From Aegilops tauschii subsp. strangulata (lineage: Eukaryota > Streptophyta > Magnoliopsida > Poales > Poaceae), in assembly GCF_002575655.3 (NCBI RefSeq), contig NC_053038.3, positions 143,422,885 to 143,486,884 of the forward strand: a stretch of 64,000 bases of DNA, given 5' to 3'. This document shows positions 10,250 through 21,034 of this stretch, in pieces. The notes under the pieces are model-generated. The model was given only the letters and a program-made list of their open reading frames with translations, was not told the DNA's origin and searched no databases. The position numbers and the translations under genes were made by a program. Position 1 is the first letter of the stretch, and every line of letters begins with the position of its first letter.

Positions 10250-12620
10250 GGCACTTCCTTGCTACGGCCATGGACCCAGCTGTCAGCCTCTCCACGTACA
10301 GTCCACGTCCGATGGGAGTCGTTCCTTGACCACGTTGACCATGCCGCGCCGAGAGCACCAGGGCGGTGGACGACGGTGAGGCCTAGGAAGGGGATGACGG
10401 GGAGCCGGGGAAGACGCGGCAGTGGAAGCCCGCGCGGAGAGGAGTACGAGGGTTCACTGGTTCGGCTACGGTGTGAGGCTGCCGTCGCCGCAGGGCCTGG
10501 CTAGCGGTGGGAACAGTAGGGGCGGTGAGGCCTCCGCGGCAGCACAGCCGGCCACGGGAGGCAGGAGCATGCGGCACGACCGGCGCTGCTTTGGGCGGCT
10601 GGAGCAAGAAGACCAGAGGTTGAAGAAGCACTACGGCCGTTGGATGGACATCGTACGGTCACTGGAGCTAGAATCGTGCATATTGACTAAGTTGACAAAG
10701 CCCTCCATACCCGTCAACTTAGTAGGCCCACAAGTCTGCCTGCCACTATACTGGGTCCTAGCTCACAGGGGGAGTATTCATTTTTTTGTGCGTAATAAGG
10801 AGGCACTTCCTTGCGTGCGAAGATATAGCTGGTGGGTCCGAGCTGTCAGCGGCTGTAACGTTTTTTTCGCGAAATACAGAGGCCCTTTCGGTGGTTCCCT
10901 GATGTCAGGTGGAGGAATCATTATTTTGTGCGTAATAAGGAGGCATTTCCTTGCGTGCGGCCATGGACCCAGCTGTCGGCCTCTCCACGTACAGTCCACT
11001 TCAGATGCATGTCGGTCGTTGACCACGTTGACCAGGCCGCGCCGAGAGCACCAGGGCGGTGGACGACGGCGAGGCCTAGGAAGGGAACGACACGGAGGCA
11101 GGGAAGACTCGGCAGTTGTTTCCCACGCGCAGGGGAGTACGACTGTACGAGGGTTTACTGGTTCGTCTGCCGTCACCGGGAATAACAACAGGTGTGGGTG
11201 AGTAGAGGGATGGCTAGGCCAGCGATGGGAGTACGGTGGGGCGGTGAGGCCTGCGCGGCAGCAGAACCGGCCGCAGGGAGGAGGGAGCAGGCAGTCCCGC
11301 CGGCGCTTGTTTGAGCGCTGGAGCAGGAAGAGCAGAGATTGAAGAAGCACGACGGCCGTTGGATGGACATCCAACAGTCAGTGCTTGTGTGTCAACCTTT
11401 TTTTAGGAAAGCCTCAAATCTGTGGAAAACAGCATACAGCCCATCTACCATTATTTCGAATAATTTACAGCCCATTTGCTAATTATTAAGGTTTTTTTTG
11501 GAGCCCATATTCTTTTTGTTAGCATTACAGGCCATATTGTGGCCACGGTTAAAAAATTATACGAAATTTTGCATATTTCGGTGTGGTCCGAACTGTTTTT
11601 AATCCTGAAATTTCGACTCACATTCAAACTGATTTTAAAAATAAATGTATATCAATATAAAATCCAACAAATTCTCCACGCATAAAAATTAATGTATTTA
11701 AAATCTCGAAATGAAAAAAAAAGATATTTGAAACTAATTGCCGGTTTGATCTGTTTTAAAAATGTACAGCCCATTTCTCATTACTGATGGACCATTTTCT
11801 CGGCCAGCCGAATGAAAGCTCTCCTCGTCTTACTTGGCAAATCACAAAAAAACTGGGTTGTGGCTGTGGACCCAGCTGTCAGCCTCTCCACATACAGTAC
11901 TCTTCCGATGGAATGTCGTTGACCACGTTGACCACGCCGCGCCGAGAGCACCAAGGCGGTGGACGACGGCGAGGCCTAGGAAGTGGACGACGCGGAGCCG
12001 GGGAAGACGCGGCAGTGGATGCCCACGCGGAGAGGAGTACGAGGGTTCACTGGTTCGGCTGCGGTGTGAGGTTGTCGTCGCCGCAGAGCCTGGGTAGCGG
12101 TGGGAGTAGTAGGGGGTGATGAGGCCTCAATGGCAGCACAGCCGGCCACTGGAGGCAGGAGCAGGCGGGGTCCCCGGCGCTGGTTTGGGCGGCTGGTGCA
12201 AGAAGAGCAGCGATAGAAGAAGCAGCAGGACCGTTCGATTCAAATCCAACGGTTACTGCTGCTAGAATCGTTTGTTGACTAAGTTGACAAGCCATGCGTA
12301 CGCGTTATCTTAGTAGGCCCACAGGTCAGCCTCCCAACCGATGCGCCCCAGATGTCAGTGGGAGGAATCATTTTTTACGCGTAATAAGGAGGCAGTTGAT
12401 TGCGTGCGGCAAGGCCAACGGAGGGAGTAGGGTGGGCCGGGGAAGCCTGCGCGGCATCACAGCGGGCCACAAGAGGAGGGAGCAGGCAGTCCCGCCGGCG
12501 CTAGTTTAGGTGGCTGGAGCAGGAAGATCAGAGATTGAAGAAGCACGTCGGTCGTTGGATGGACATCCAACAGTCACTGCTGCTAGAATCATGTGTTCAC
12601 TGACAAAGCCTTGCGTAAAC
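10250..12620. repeat. Direct repeats of about 0.5 kb (three copies and a partial fourth) in CACTA
   Basis: The anchor TTGACCACGTTGACCA occurs at 10326, 11019 and 11919. Each is followed by CGCCGAGAGCACCA and, about 300 bp later, by an AAGAAGCA..GG(C/T)CGTTGGATGGACAT-type block. A fourth copy with only the right half lies at about 12370-12620. TAATAAGGAGGCACTTCC also recurs before the copies. Open frames here are by-products of GC-rich repeats, not genes. Confidence 0.75.
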
Positions 12621-13100
12621 AAGTCAGCCTCGAAATCTGTGGCGTGTACAGCCCATTTGCTATTATTTTTATAATTTTTACTCATTTTCTAATTCATATG
12701 GAATTTATTGCAGCCCGTTTTCCATTTTAGAATTGCTGGCCATTTTCTGGTCAGTACCAGGGTAAAAATATTAACTATATATGTGGGAAATTTTGAAAAT
12801 TCACAAATTTTTGCTGGAGAACGAAATATTCTTAATCCAAAAATTAATAGCCATACAAAAACAAATTTAAAAATAAATTAGTACTATGTCATGTTAAATC
12901 CAATGAAATACTTATAAGATATCAGTGAAGAACAAAAAAAAACTTATATCCCATTTGCTATAATTTTTTTGGAATTTTCAACCCCTTTTGATATTACTTT
13001 TAACAGACATTGACCATACTCTTAAGCCAGGCCGGAATGCATCCCTCCTCGTCTTGAAAGATTTGCAGCCCAGTAATTCGGAGAAAACAAATAGGCCTAG

Positions 13101-13663
13101 CTTGGGTATTCTTCAAAAAGAAATACTGGGCTACCTATTTTCCCAAAGAACTGGTGCATGAGTATTTAGCTTTATTTATTTATTTACTTATTTATGTTTA
13201 GGGAACCATGAGCATGTACCTGGGCCGGATTCATGTGAGAGCCTCCCTTCCAGTTAATTATGGGCTTCTCTATTGGGCCTTCATCAGTGGGCTGCATGTT
13301 ATCAACAAGTGGAAACTGTGTTCCGTACGAAAAATAGTATGCGCTACGTACGGTACGGGGCACTAAAGGATCGAACCGTGCAACAACTTCCAAAACATTG
13401 TGTTTGTCGTTCTAACAACACATTTATTCAACCAACAGACGAAATATACTACTGATTGTACATTGAAAACAGCAGCAGCAGCAACCAGGGTGGGGGTGCA
13501 ACAGAAGCAGTAAGCAGGCCAGAAGAGTGAAGACGCAGCTCTCTCTTCCAAACCAAACATCAGCCATCATTACAAAAGGGCTACCAAAAAAGAACAAGTG
13601 TATGCATCAAACTAAATAAAGATCCTACTACACCAAGTGTACGCATCTAACTAACTGGCTCAG
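13101..13663. other. Flank of the gene island
   Basis: No gene or transposon end was recognised. It lies 3' of the F-box gene and may hold its 3' untranslated region. Confidence 0.4.
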
Positions 13664-15089
13664 TTAGACGTTACTATTTATTAAGCTGTGGAGATTGGCT
13701 GACGACTTGAACCAGATGGGTGCCTGACGGGGGAATCTCCAGCCAGCAGGTCGAAGTCTGATACTTGCGACCCTCTCTCCTACTTTGGGCTGCAGAGCGT
13801 GGTGGCACATATCAGGGTATGGTGCATGCAGAGACGCATGGTACGCTGTGTACACACAATTTTGCCTGATGAACGAAACCGCGCTGCCATCATGATCCTT
13901 GCCGTTGGTTATCTCCTGGTTAATCGGATAATTCAGTCCAACAAACAGAGAGCGTGTACCAAGGCTACTTACCAGCCTCCAGTCAAAAATTCCTGAAGGC
14001 CCAGAGAAGCTGGGATCCTGCTCAAAGACCTTGCAGCGACTGTGATTATATTCCACGAAACAACACGTCTGATACGTGCGAACGATCATCAATCTTTCTC
14101 CGTCGTCTGATCGAGCCAGGAACCACCTGCAACTGCCATGCCGCTTTTCTTTGAAAGGTTCTGGGATTAGGAAGGGTAGGGACACTAGGCGGCCTACAAC
14201 ATCATATCAAGTTGGAGTCAAATAAAAAAGGGCTCTTGATTTAGTCAATCTTAAGAACAGCATGTTATGAGCATGAATATTTTTTCAGCAAATGTTGACA
14301 GTAATATAAGCAAGCCATCATGATATCATAGGAAAATAACATACTGCTGTAACAGCCATTTGTAGCGATGACTGGAGTAGGCCAGCAATACGTCCAGCCA
14401 TAGAAGGAGTCGACAGCGTAAATGAAGCCCTTGTGTTCAATGGCATCAGAGAACCATGGAGGATGTATGATCCTGCGATGGACGTGCAGCCACTTACCGC
14501 AGTGACCTGTCAGATAGGTGAGACCGCGGTTGAAGAACGCAATTAGCCTGAAGTCTTTATAATTCGCAGATCTTGTGGGCACTTGGCAGATTACAACCTT
14601 GAGCAAATCAAACTTGTTATCATGTTGGCTACTGTAAGATTCCGAGTATTCTGGGCCACGGTGCCAAAGCAGTGCAGTGTTAATCAAAGGAAGGGGGATC
14701 AATCGCCGGGTGTAGACCTCCACGAGCATCCAGCTGCCGCGACCGTCGACGAGCACCATCCAAGATGTGTTCATGCCGACCTAGTACATACCGTTAATGT
14801 AGTTGAGGCTGACGGGGATCGGATCACAGTCAAGGGGGTTGATGCTCGCCACCCTACGATCGTTATGCTGCGTGACACGCCGTTTCTGAAGATCAGGCAG
14901 CATCAGCAAGCAAGGAGCTGGCTTAAAAAGCTCCGGCCTGAGGGCTTTGAGTAAACGATATAGCCCCGACGAGCACGCGGCGAGCGGCATGGTACTGAGA
15001 TTGTCCACACGCGAAACAATGAGCTTGATTACCTCTGTGGGGAGCGAATTCCAGCCACTCTTTCGGCGGACGCTGCTCGGTTCTGCCAT
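13664..15089 (-). pseudogene. F-box protein with DUF295 (KIB-type) domain, premature stop
   Basis: The start is ATG 15089 (MAEPSSVRRKSGWNSLP). GWNSLPTEVIKLIVSRVD is the F-box, which would bind SKP1 in an SCF ubiquitin ligase. The DUF295 region follows (about 14770-14400: SWMVLVDG, LLKVVICQVP, KGFIYAVDSFYG). After an intron its C-terminal part is at about 14185-13664 (RWFLARSDDGE, CKVFEQDPS, NCVYTAYHAS). A TAG at 14781-14783 interrupts the frame between F-box and DUF295; the frame is otherwise open for over 500 bp on its far side. The obvious splice pair (GT at 14391, AG at 14194-14195) leaves the frame one base off, so the junction is unresolved. This is either a recent pseudogene or a gene making only a short F-box protein. 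Confidence 0.75.
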
Positions 15090-15325
15090 TGTTAGCGGGG
15101 ATGGAAGATTGGACGAGATTATGTGCGGACAAAGATGGAGAAGCGAATATGTGTTGCGGGAAGTGGATAGGTGATGATGACTACAGCACGCCGCTTGACT
15201 TACGAGACACATACCAGCAGCGTAGGGTCATGTCGATGCCAGACAACTTGCTTGAGTGATCACAGTACTGGTACTCCCTACAGTGTTATGCCCTAACTTG
15301 CTTGAGTAGAGTAGTAGCCACGCCA

Positions 15326-16558
15326 TTACACGACAACTTTCACATGCAACGTCGAAAACCTTTGGAAAGTAGCATCATACACGGTAAGTAGACAGATGAA
15401 TCTCATCTGGGAAACTGCAGAAGTGGAAGGCGAATATTGAGCAGTGATGTTGAATGTCCTTGCAACTTTAGGCCAGTGGCTATGGATAATTGCCCGCCCA
15501 ACCTGCGTCCTCTTCAGGAAGACTTCAATATTGTACCATGGGTCTTGCACGAATACCTTCCTCGCCTTTTGATCATGCAGGTGGTTTGAGAGGTAATCAT
15601 CGATGAACTGCTTTGAAAAGTACCGAAAACAAAGATGTGCATAAATCGCTGTTATAAATTTTGAAATGGCACAAGGGGTAAAAACATGGTAAAAGAGTTA
15701 GTACCATCCTATAGTTGACTGATATCTTCTTCATTGTGCAAACAAAGATCTTTCTGTTATTTGTCGCAAGTTTCTTTATCCTAACAATCTTTCTGAGTTT
15801 CCTGACTTAACTGATATTCATTGACATCTCATTTCCCCATATGCAAAATGGGTCGAATAGTGGGTCTAAGCCTCTGACAGCAGGACCTACATGTGCAAGA
15901 CCAAATTGTAAGAAACCTAAATATTAGAATGATTCCTGCAACTGCACAATAATGGGCTATTAGCGAAAGGACCATGCATGAGCAAACCTCGATGGTAAAC
16001 CGCGGTGCCTCCCATTGTTTCCCTGCAATACATATAAGGAAGATCTTGATCAGGTTAACCGAGAGTTGCCATACTATCAGTAGAATATGTATTGAGTACA
16101 GCCAAATTCAATTTATTTCTTACTTGCATAACAATACGAAATTGTACCCACAACAAATGAAAATCAAATTGCAGCAGAACAAATGAACCAAAACAGTTAA
16201 ATGAGCACGACATTGCAGAATAGAACATATACTAGAAGATAAGACAGTTAATGAAACCAGGAATGCTTGAGAACAGTACTATGAAATGTAACAATTGTTG
16301 GACCAAACTATTAACCGAACATTACATTTCAGAATATCAGATATCATATTAACATTACAGAGGACAAATCACTAAAAGGCTTTGGCGGGTGGCCTCGAGA
16401 AAATAGCACGAACTGTATTTTAATGTAGACAACCGTGTGGCGGTGTCGATGGTGGCCTCGAAGAGGAGGTGCTCCTCCAAGATCTGGCGGTCGGCACGCA
16501 TGGCAGCCATAGCAACCTTGTTTGCGCGTGCGGCCGTGATTTGCTTATCCGCTGCCAT
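15326..16558 (-). CDS. Three-exon B3-like domain protein
   Basis: Exon 1 starts at ATG 16558 (MAADKQITAARANK), with an Ala-rich helical N-terminus. Exon 2 is 15988-16022 (35 bp, after TATTGCAG, before GTTTGC) and reads KQWEAPRFTIE in the open frame. Exon 3 is about 15610-15326, after a pyrimidine-rich stretch and AAAG. It reads FIDDYLSNHL, KVFVQDPWYNIEVFLKR, GRAIIHSHWPKVARTFNI, then stop. Exons 2 and 3 join in phase. The exon 1 donor is uncertain (GTTCGT below 16414 keeps the frame; GTTGTC below 16434 does not). The pattern of hydrophobic strands and the HSHWPKV segment resembles a plant B3 DNA-binding domain, but the match is weak. Its upstream region is split from 33534 by E2. Confidence 0.5.
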
Positions 16559-16760
16559 ATGCTAGTGAGATCCACGTTATAGTGCGTGCAAAATGGTTGT
16601 GGGAGGTGCTTAATTGGAGGACTAGGCCCGTGATTTGGGCAGAAGGAGTGGCGCCATCGGTCGGGGCATGTGGGATGGGGAAGGAGGAGGATGGTGTGGG
16701 TGGGGTGTGGATTACCTTACGATATCAATGAGGCCGCACAGCAAGAAGAAGGGTCGTCGG
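16559..16760 (-). promoter_or_regulatory. Probable promoter/5' UTR remnant of the B3-like gene
   Basis: These 202 GC-rich bp separate the start codon at 16558 from E2. The original sequence further upstream continues at 33534-33587 beyond the element. No clear TATA box was seen. Confidence 0.35.
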
Positions 16761-19700
16761 TGTGACGCCCCCGATTCAATCGTACACTAATCATACACGC
16801 AGATATGTAAGATCAAGATCAGGGACTCACGGGAAGATATCACAACACAACTCTACACACAAATAAAACAACACAAGCTTTATATTACAAGCCAGGGGCC
16901 TCGAGGGCTCGAATACATAGCTTGATACACAAGAAAGTCAACGGAAGCAACAATATCTGAGTACAGACATAAGTTAGACAAGGATGCCTTAAGAAGGCTA
17001 GCACAAACATCAACGATCGAAAAGGCAAGGCCTCCTGCCTGGGACCTCCTAACTACTCCTGGTCGTTGGCGGTCTCCACGTAGTAGTATCGGTCGGCGGT
17101 GGCATCTGGCTCCAGGGATCCACCAACTGGTTGCAACAACCGGAAATAAGAAAGAAGGGGGGAAAGGAGTAGCAAAGCAACCGTGAGTACTCGTCCAAAG
17201 TACTTGCAAGCATCAGATCTATACTAAGTATGCATTGGTATCAAATGGAAGGGTTGTATCTGTGGACTGAACTGCAGAATGCCAGAATAGAGGGGAAGGC
17301 CTAGCCTATCGAAGACTAGCATCTTCAAGCAGCTCCAAGCATATTGCAGCATGTAGAAGAGTAAAGAATAGCAGTTTATATTTAACAAACATGTTGTAAC
17401 ATTAACGCCCAGAGATCCTTCCTCGACTCCCTACGAGAAAGCAATCCCAGGGCCACATATCCATCACATGTCTCAAGTATCCATTTCTAGTTATATAAGA
17501 TCAGGATACAAGTCTGAACGTCCATTACCATGGACACGGTATTCGAATATATATCTTCCCTGCAGGGGTGCACCACGTTACCCAACACGCTCGATCACTC
17601 TGGCCGGACACACCTTTCTGGGGTCAATGCCCGGCCTCGGAAGATCAACACGTATCAGCCCGACCTAGGCTTAGCAGAGAGGTCCCCGCCGGTCTACATC
17701 CTAAGTGCCCCGGGGTCTTGGCCCCATCGCCCGTTGCACTCCGCACCGTTGCGAGCAGGGTCGATACCAGCACCGCCTCGGATGGCTAGCACGATCCGAC
17801 CGTGCCGCAATGCTGAACTGGACGTCTGACAAAGCATCGGCTGATACTGCGATGTCGAGGCCCATGTCTATTCTCGTGTGGTGGTTAGTGCGTAAAGGCC
17901 AGAGGCCAACTCAGAACAAATACCCAAACCTGTTAGTGCAATGGGGGCTCGCGGAGATGAGCAGAGACTCACGATAATGTGACCCCGTTGCCCCGTCTCA
18001 TGGACTTACGGCAAGGGCCCAGACTGCCTGGCTGTGCCACATATAAAACTCGCGGTTGCTCCATAGGCCCGCCCAACTTTCACATCAACTCGCGGGTACC
18101 CCTCAGGGCCGACCCGACTTCAACAATGGTCTCAAGTAAAGTCCGGGTAACCGTGTGTCCAAACATCAAGGGGAAAACCCGAGGAATCACCCCCGGTGAA
18201 TTCCACTCAATGTAATCATCAAGGTGAACGTAAGAGGAACCACCCTCGAGGTTCACACTTGAGGGGTTGCACGAAAGAGCCGTATCGAGAGTGGTGAAGG
18301 AGGAACCACCCTCATTGGCCACGACCAAATAGCTACACTATAGAGTTGTCATCAGGAGTGCGTTGTGAGGTCTAACCCACGACACTCGATAGTAGCTCTG
18401 CACAGTCGAGCATCAAAAGGGGCATGATGTGATGTGAGGTGTCGGGCTCTGGTTGTCGATCACGTTGATCGAGTCGTCGATGATGAAGCAGGGGCAACAA
18501 GGACAAGGTGGGGGCCACTGATGGATCACTAACCAACCTATACTAAGCAGTTTAGGATAAGCAGGTAGGTAACAATAGCAGGTTACAAAAGCAGGCTATG
18601 GATCAGAATAGGACCAATCAATTACAGTAGCAAAATCTAATGCAAGCATGAGAGAATGGAATGGGCGATATCAGGATGATCAAAGGGAGGGCTTGCCTGG
18701 AAGCTCCGATGAAAGGGAAGAAGAGTCATCGTCGACATAGTCGATCACAGGGACAGCATCAGTCTCGGGGGCTACCGTAGTGACGAGGGGGAAGAAACAG
18801 TAAATACAGAGCAAACAAGTGCATGCCATGACAATAAGCAGCACTAGGCGTGTTCTAACGCGATGCTACACAATACCGACGAAGGGGGAAAACATCCGAG
18901 AAAGCTTTCCCGAAGTTTGGCATTTTCGGACAGATGAAACGGTGGGGAACGGTTGCACGTTCGCTATGCTAGGGACGTGTGGCAGAAGAACGGACTACGT
19001 ACCCAGATTCGTCTCGTCGTTCTGAGCAACTTTCATGTATAAAACTTTTTCATTAGAGTTACAAATTATTTTCTATGAATTTTAAATTTTTAAAAGATTT
19101 TCTAATTTTTTGGAATTATTTTAATTTGAAAATAAATTAATACGTAATTGCCAAGTGTACATAGAGAAGTCTACACAACAGTGGCTTTAGTGGCTGGCAG
19201 GTGGGGTCCAGTTGACTACCTAGTCAGCAGTCAACTAAGACTGTTGACTAGTCAAAGGGCCCAGGGGACCCACATGTCATTGACTGGGTTACCCCACTCA
19301 GCAGTTTGACTCGTCAATGGGACTAGTGGGACCCAGGTGTCATTCACACATATTTTAGTATTTTCTTTTTAAGTGGATATTTAGAGGAGGGGGTCCACCT
19401 GCCATAGGGTAGTAGGTAATCTAACTAGTAATTAACCCTAAACTAATTGAACATGGGGCCGGCCTCACACACACTGAACACACACATACGCTAATTACAA
19501 AGGGCCGGCCATACATAGCAGGGACATAGCCAGCCATCGGGTTGTGTTTGCCATGGCCTCGCGTGAGCTCAACGTGGTTAAGCAGCAGCGACAGCAGCTC
19601 AACGCGGCAGCGGCAGCGCAGCAGGGCATCAGCGACTAGCAGGTACCAAGGAGCATCAGCAGTTTCAGGCAGCAGCGGCAGCGCTACAGCAGAAGCAGTA

Positions 19701-20997
19701 ACCGGCAGCAGCATAAACAACAGCGGCAGCAGCGCGGGCGGGCGCTGCTAGGCCGCGGCGGGCACACGCGCAGGCGAGGTGCAGGGCAGTAGACACACAA
19801 CAGTAGGAGCAGCAGCGGCAAGTAGAGCAGCATCAGCGGCCGCGGGCGGGCGCAGGGCGCGGCCCGCAGAAGGAGCACACAGGAGCAGCACGAGCGCAGA
19901 GCCAAGCAGAGGCGCGTACGCGTATGCTGAGCTTCGGCCAAGGCAGCCGCTGGTTCATACAGGAGACTACGGAGACGGATCAAGACCAGGATGAGGGGGA
20001 TTCGGAGGAGGAGGTCACGGCAAAACTATAGGGGAGGGCAGCGGGCTCGCGGGAGGCTCGTAGGTGGCGAATCGAGCGGAGAGGCGGCGACGACCGTGGC
20101 GGAGAAGACAGTTGGTGGCGATGGTTCAAGGGCATCCTGGCTTGATCTGATCCTCAGGACGGACAAAGCCAGCCGCCGCGGACCTCCTGGATGTTGACGT
20201 GAAGCTTGGGGAGGCACCGGTGCATGGCGACAACGACGACATGGTGACGGCAGCGGCGTCGGGCGCGAGTGGCAGAGGGAGAGGGGGCGCGAGGGAAAAG
20301 GGATTAGGGTTCAGTGGCACGAAGGAGGCCACGGGCTAGGTCTTATAGGCGCCGAGGTCGCCAGAGTAGTCGCCGGATGGTCCCCACGGCGATGGCCGGT
20401 GCCATGGCGGCCATCGGTGTTGTCCACGCCTCCTCTGTGAACAGACAAGGGGGGAACGGGGGCGCAGTGGGCCGTCCTGGTGGGAGGAGTTTCTTCGGCC
20501 GACTGGGCCAAGTGGCCCACGGGGGATTTCCTTTTTATTTTATTTTTTTGTTAGTGTTTTGTTTTCTTTTTATTTATTTTCTTTTCACAGTTTTATTTAA
20601 TTTCCACAATATTTTAGTTTAGTTAAAATACAAAAGTAGTTTCTAAATTAGTATTAGTATTTATGCCGCTTCCACAAAATAACTTGGCACAAAATAAATT
20701 AGTTTAGAGTTTTTTATAAATTAAAAAGCATTTATATAATTGCCTTTAGCCACTATTTTATTCACAAAGGGCATTTAAACACTTTACAAAAGTGTTGGGT
20801 CACCACCATAATTAGTTATGGAAAATTTGCCACATGATAAACATTTTAGTTTGCATGTTGACAAAATTGAAATTTTGGTCTTGAATTGAATTTGAATTTG
20901 AATTAGGCCTTGGATCATATGAGGATTAGCAATAGTAATGTGATGACATGGCACCATTAACGAGGGATTACTGTAGCTTAATTATCCGGGCGTTACA
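16761..20997 (-). repeat. E2 3' LTR (left)
   Basis: Intact 4237-bp LTR. It holds a GC-rich CAG/CGG-repeat stretch (about 19560-19840) followed by a long AT-rich tail. Over its first 185 bp I count about 8 substitutions and one indel against the right copy. Open frames inside come from the CAG/CGG stretch. Confidence 0.85.
19560..19840. repeat. CAG/CGG-rich low-complexity stretch in E2 LTR
   Basis: Imperfect runs of CAGCAGCGGCAG are repeated. The same stretch in the right LTR is where E3 inserted (26416/32284). Confidence 0.7.
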
Positions 20998-21015
20998 AAT
21001 CTCCTCCACTACAAG

Positions 21016-21034
21016 AAATCTCGTCCCGAGATTT
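21016..21034. other. Hairpin next to the PPT of E2
   Basis: AAATCTCG (21016-21023) and CGAGATTT (21027-21034) form a perfect 8-bp stem with a 3-base loop, 18 bp from the LTR border. Confidence 0.7.

Larger units (their letters stand above)
8531..13100 (+). mobile_element. CACTA DNA transposon (Jorge-like), 5' part
   Basis: It starts with CACTACAAAAAAAGACAC, a CACTA terminus, inserted after ...TTATACTG of the E1 LTR. It carries the repeat-rich subterminal sequence usual for Triticeae CACTA elements: repeats of TGATGAACAG type, 80-90-bp repeats, then 0.5-kb direct repeats rich in CAGCCCATTTGCT. No transposase ORF was recognised. No matching inverted end (TTTTTGTAGTG) was found downstream, so the right limit is set by loss of this composition near 13.1 kb. 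The family name is from memory and tentative. Confidence 0.6.

Noticed and set aside
10422..11201. 259-codon ORF in the CACTA region
   Set aside because: It crosses two copies of the 0.5-kb direct repeat and translates repeat sequence; no transposase motif.
13184..13560. Small ORFs downstream of the F-box gene
   Set aside because: No domain, no splice context and no similarity recognised; more likely 3' flank.
19542..20332. Short ORFs over the CAG/CGG stretch of the E2 LTR
   Set aside because: Low-complexity translation in an LTR with no domain and no conservation of frame between the two LTR copies.
21007..21018. CACTACAAGAAA, a classic CACTA terminus, inside E2
   Set aside because: It lies within the PPT-proximal sequence of E2 at the expected place, is part of the hairpin region, and has no second terminus or TSD.
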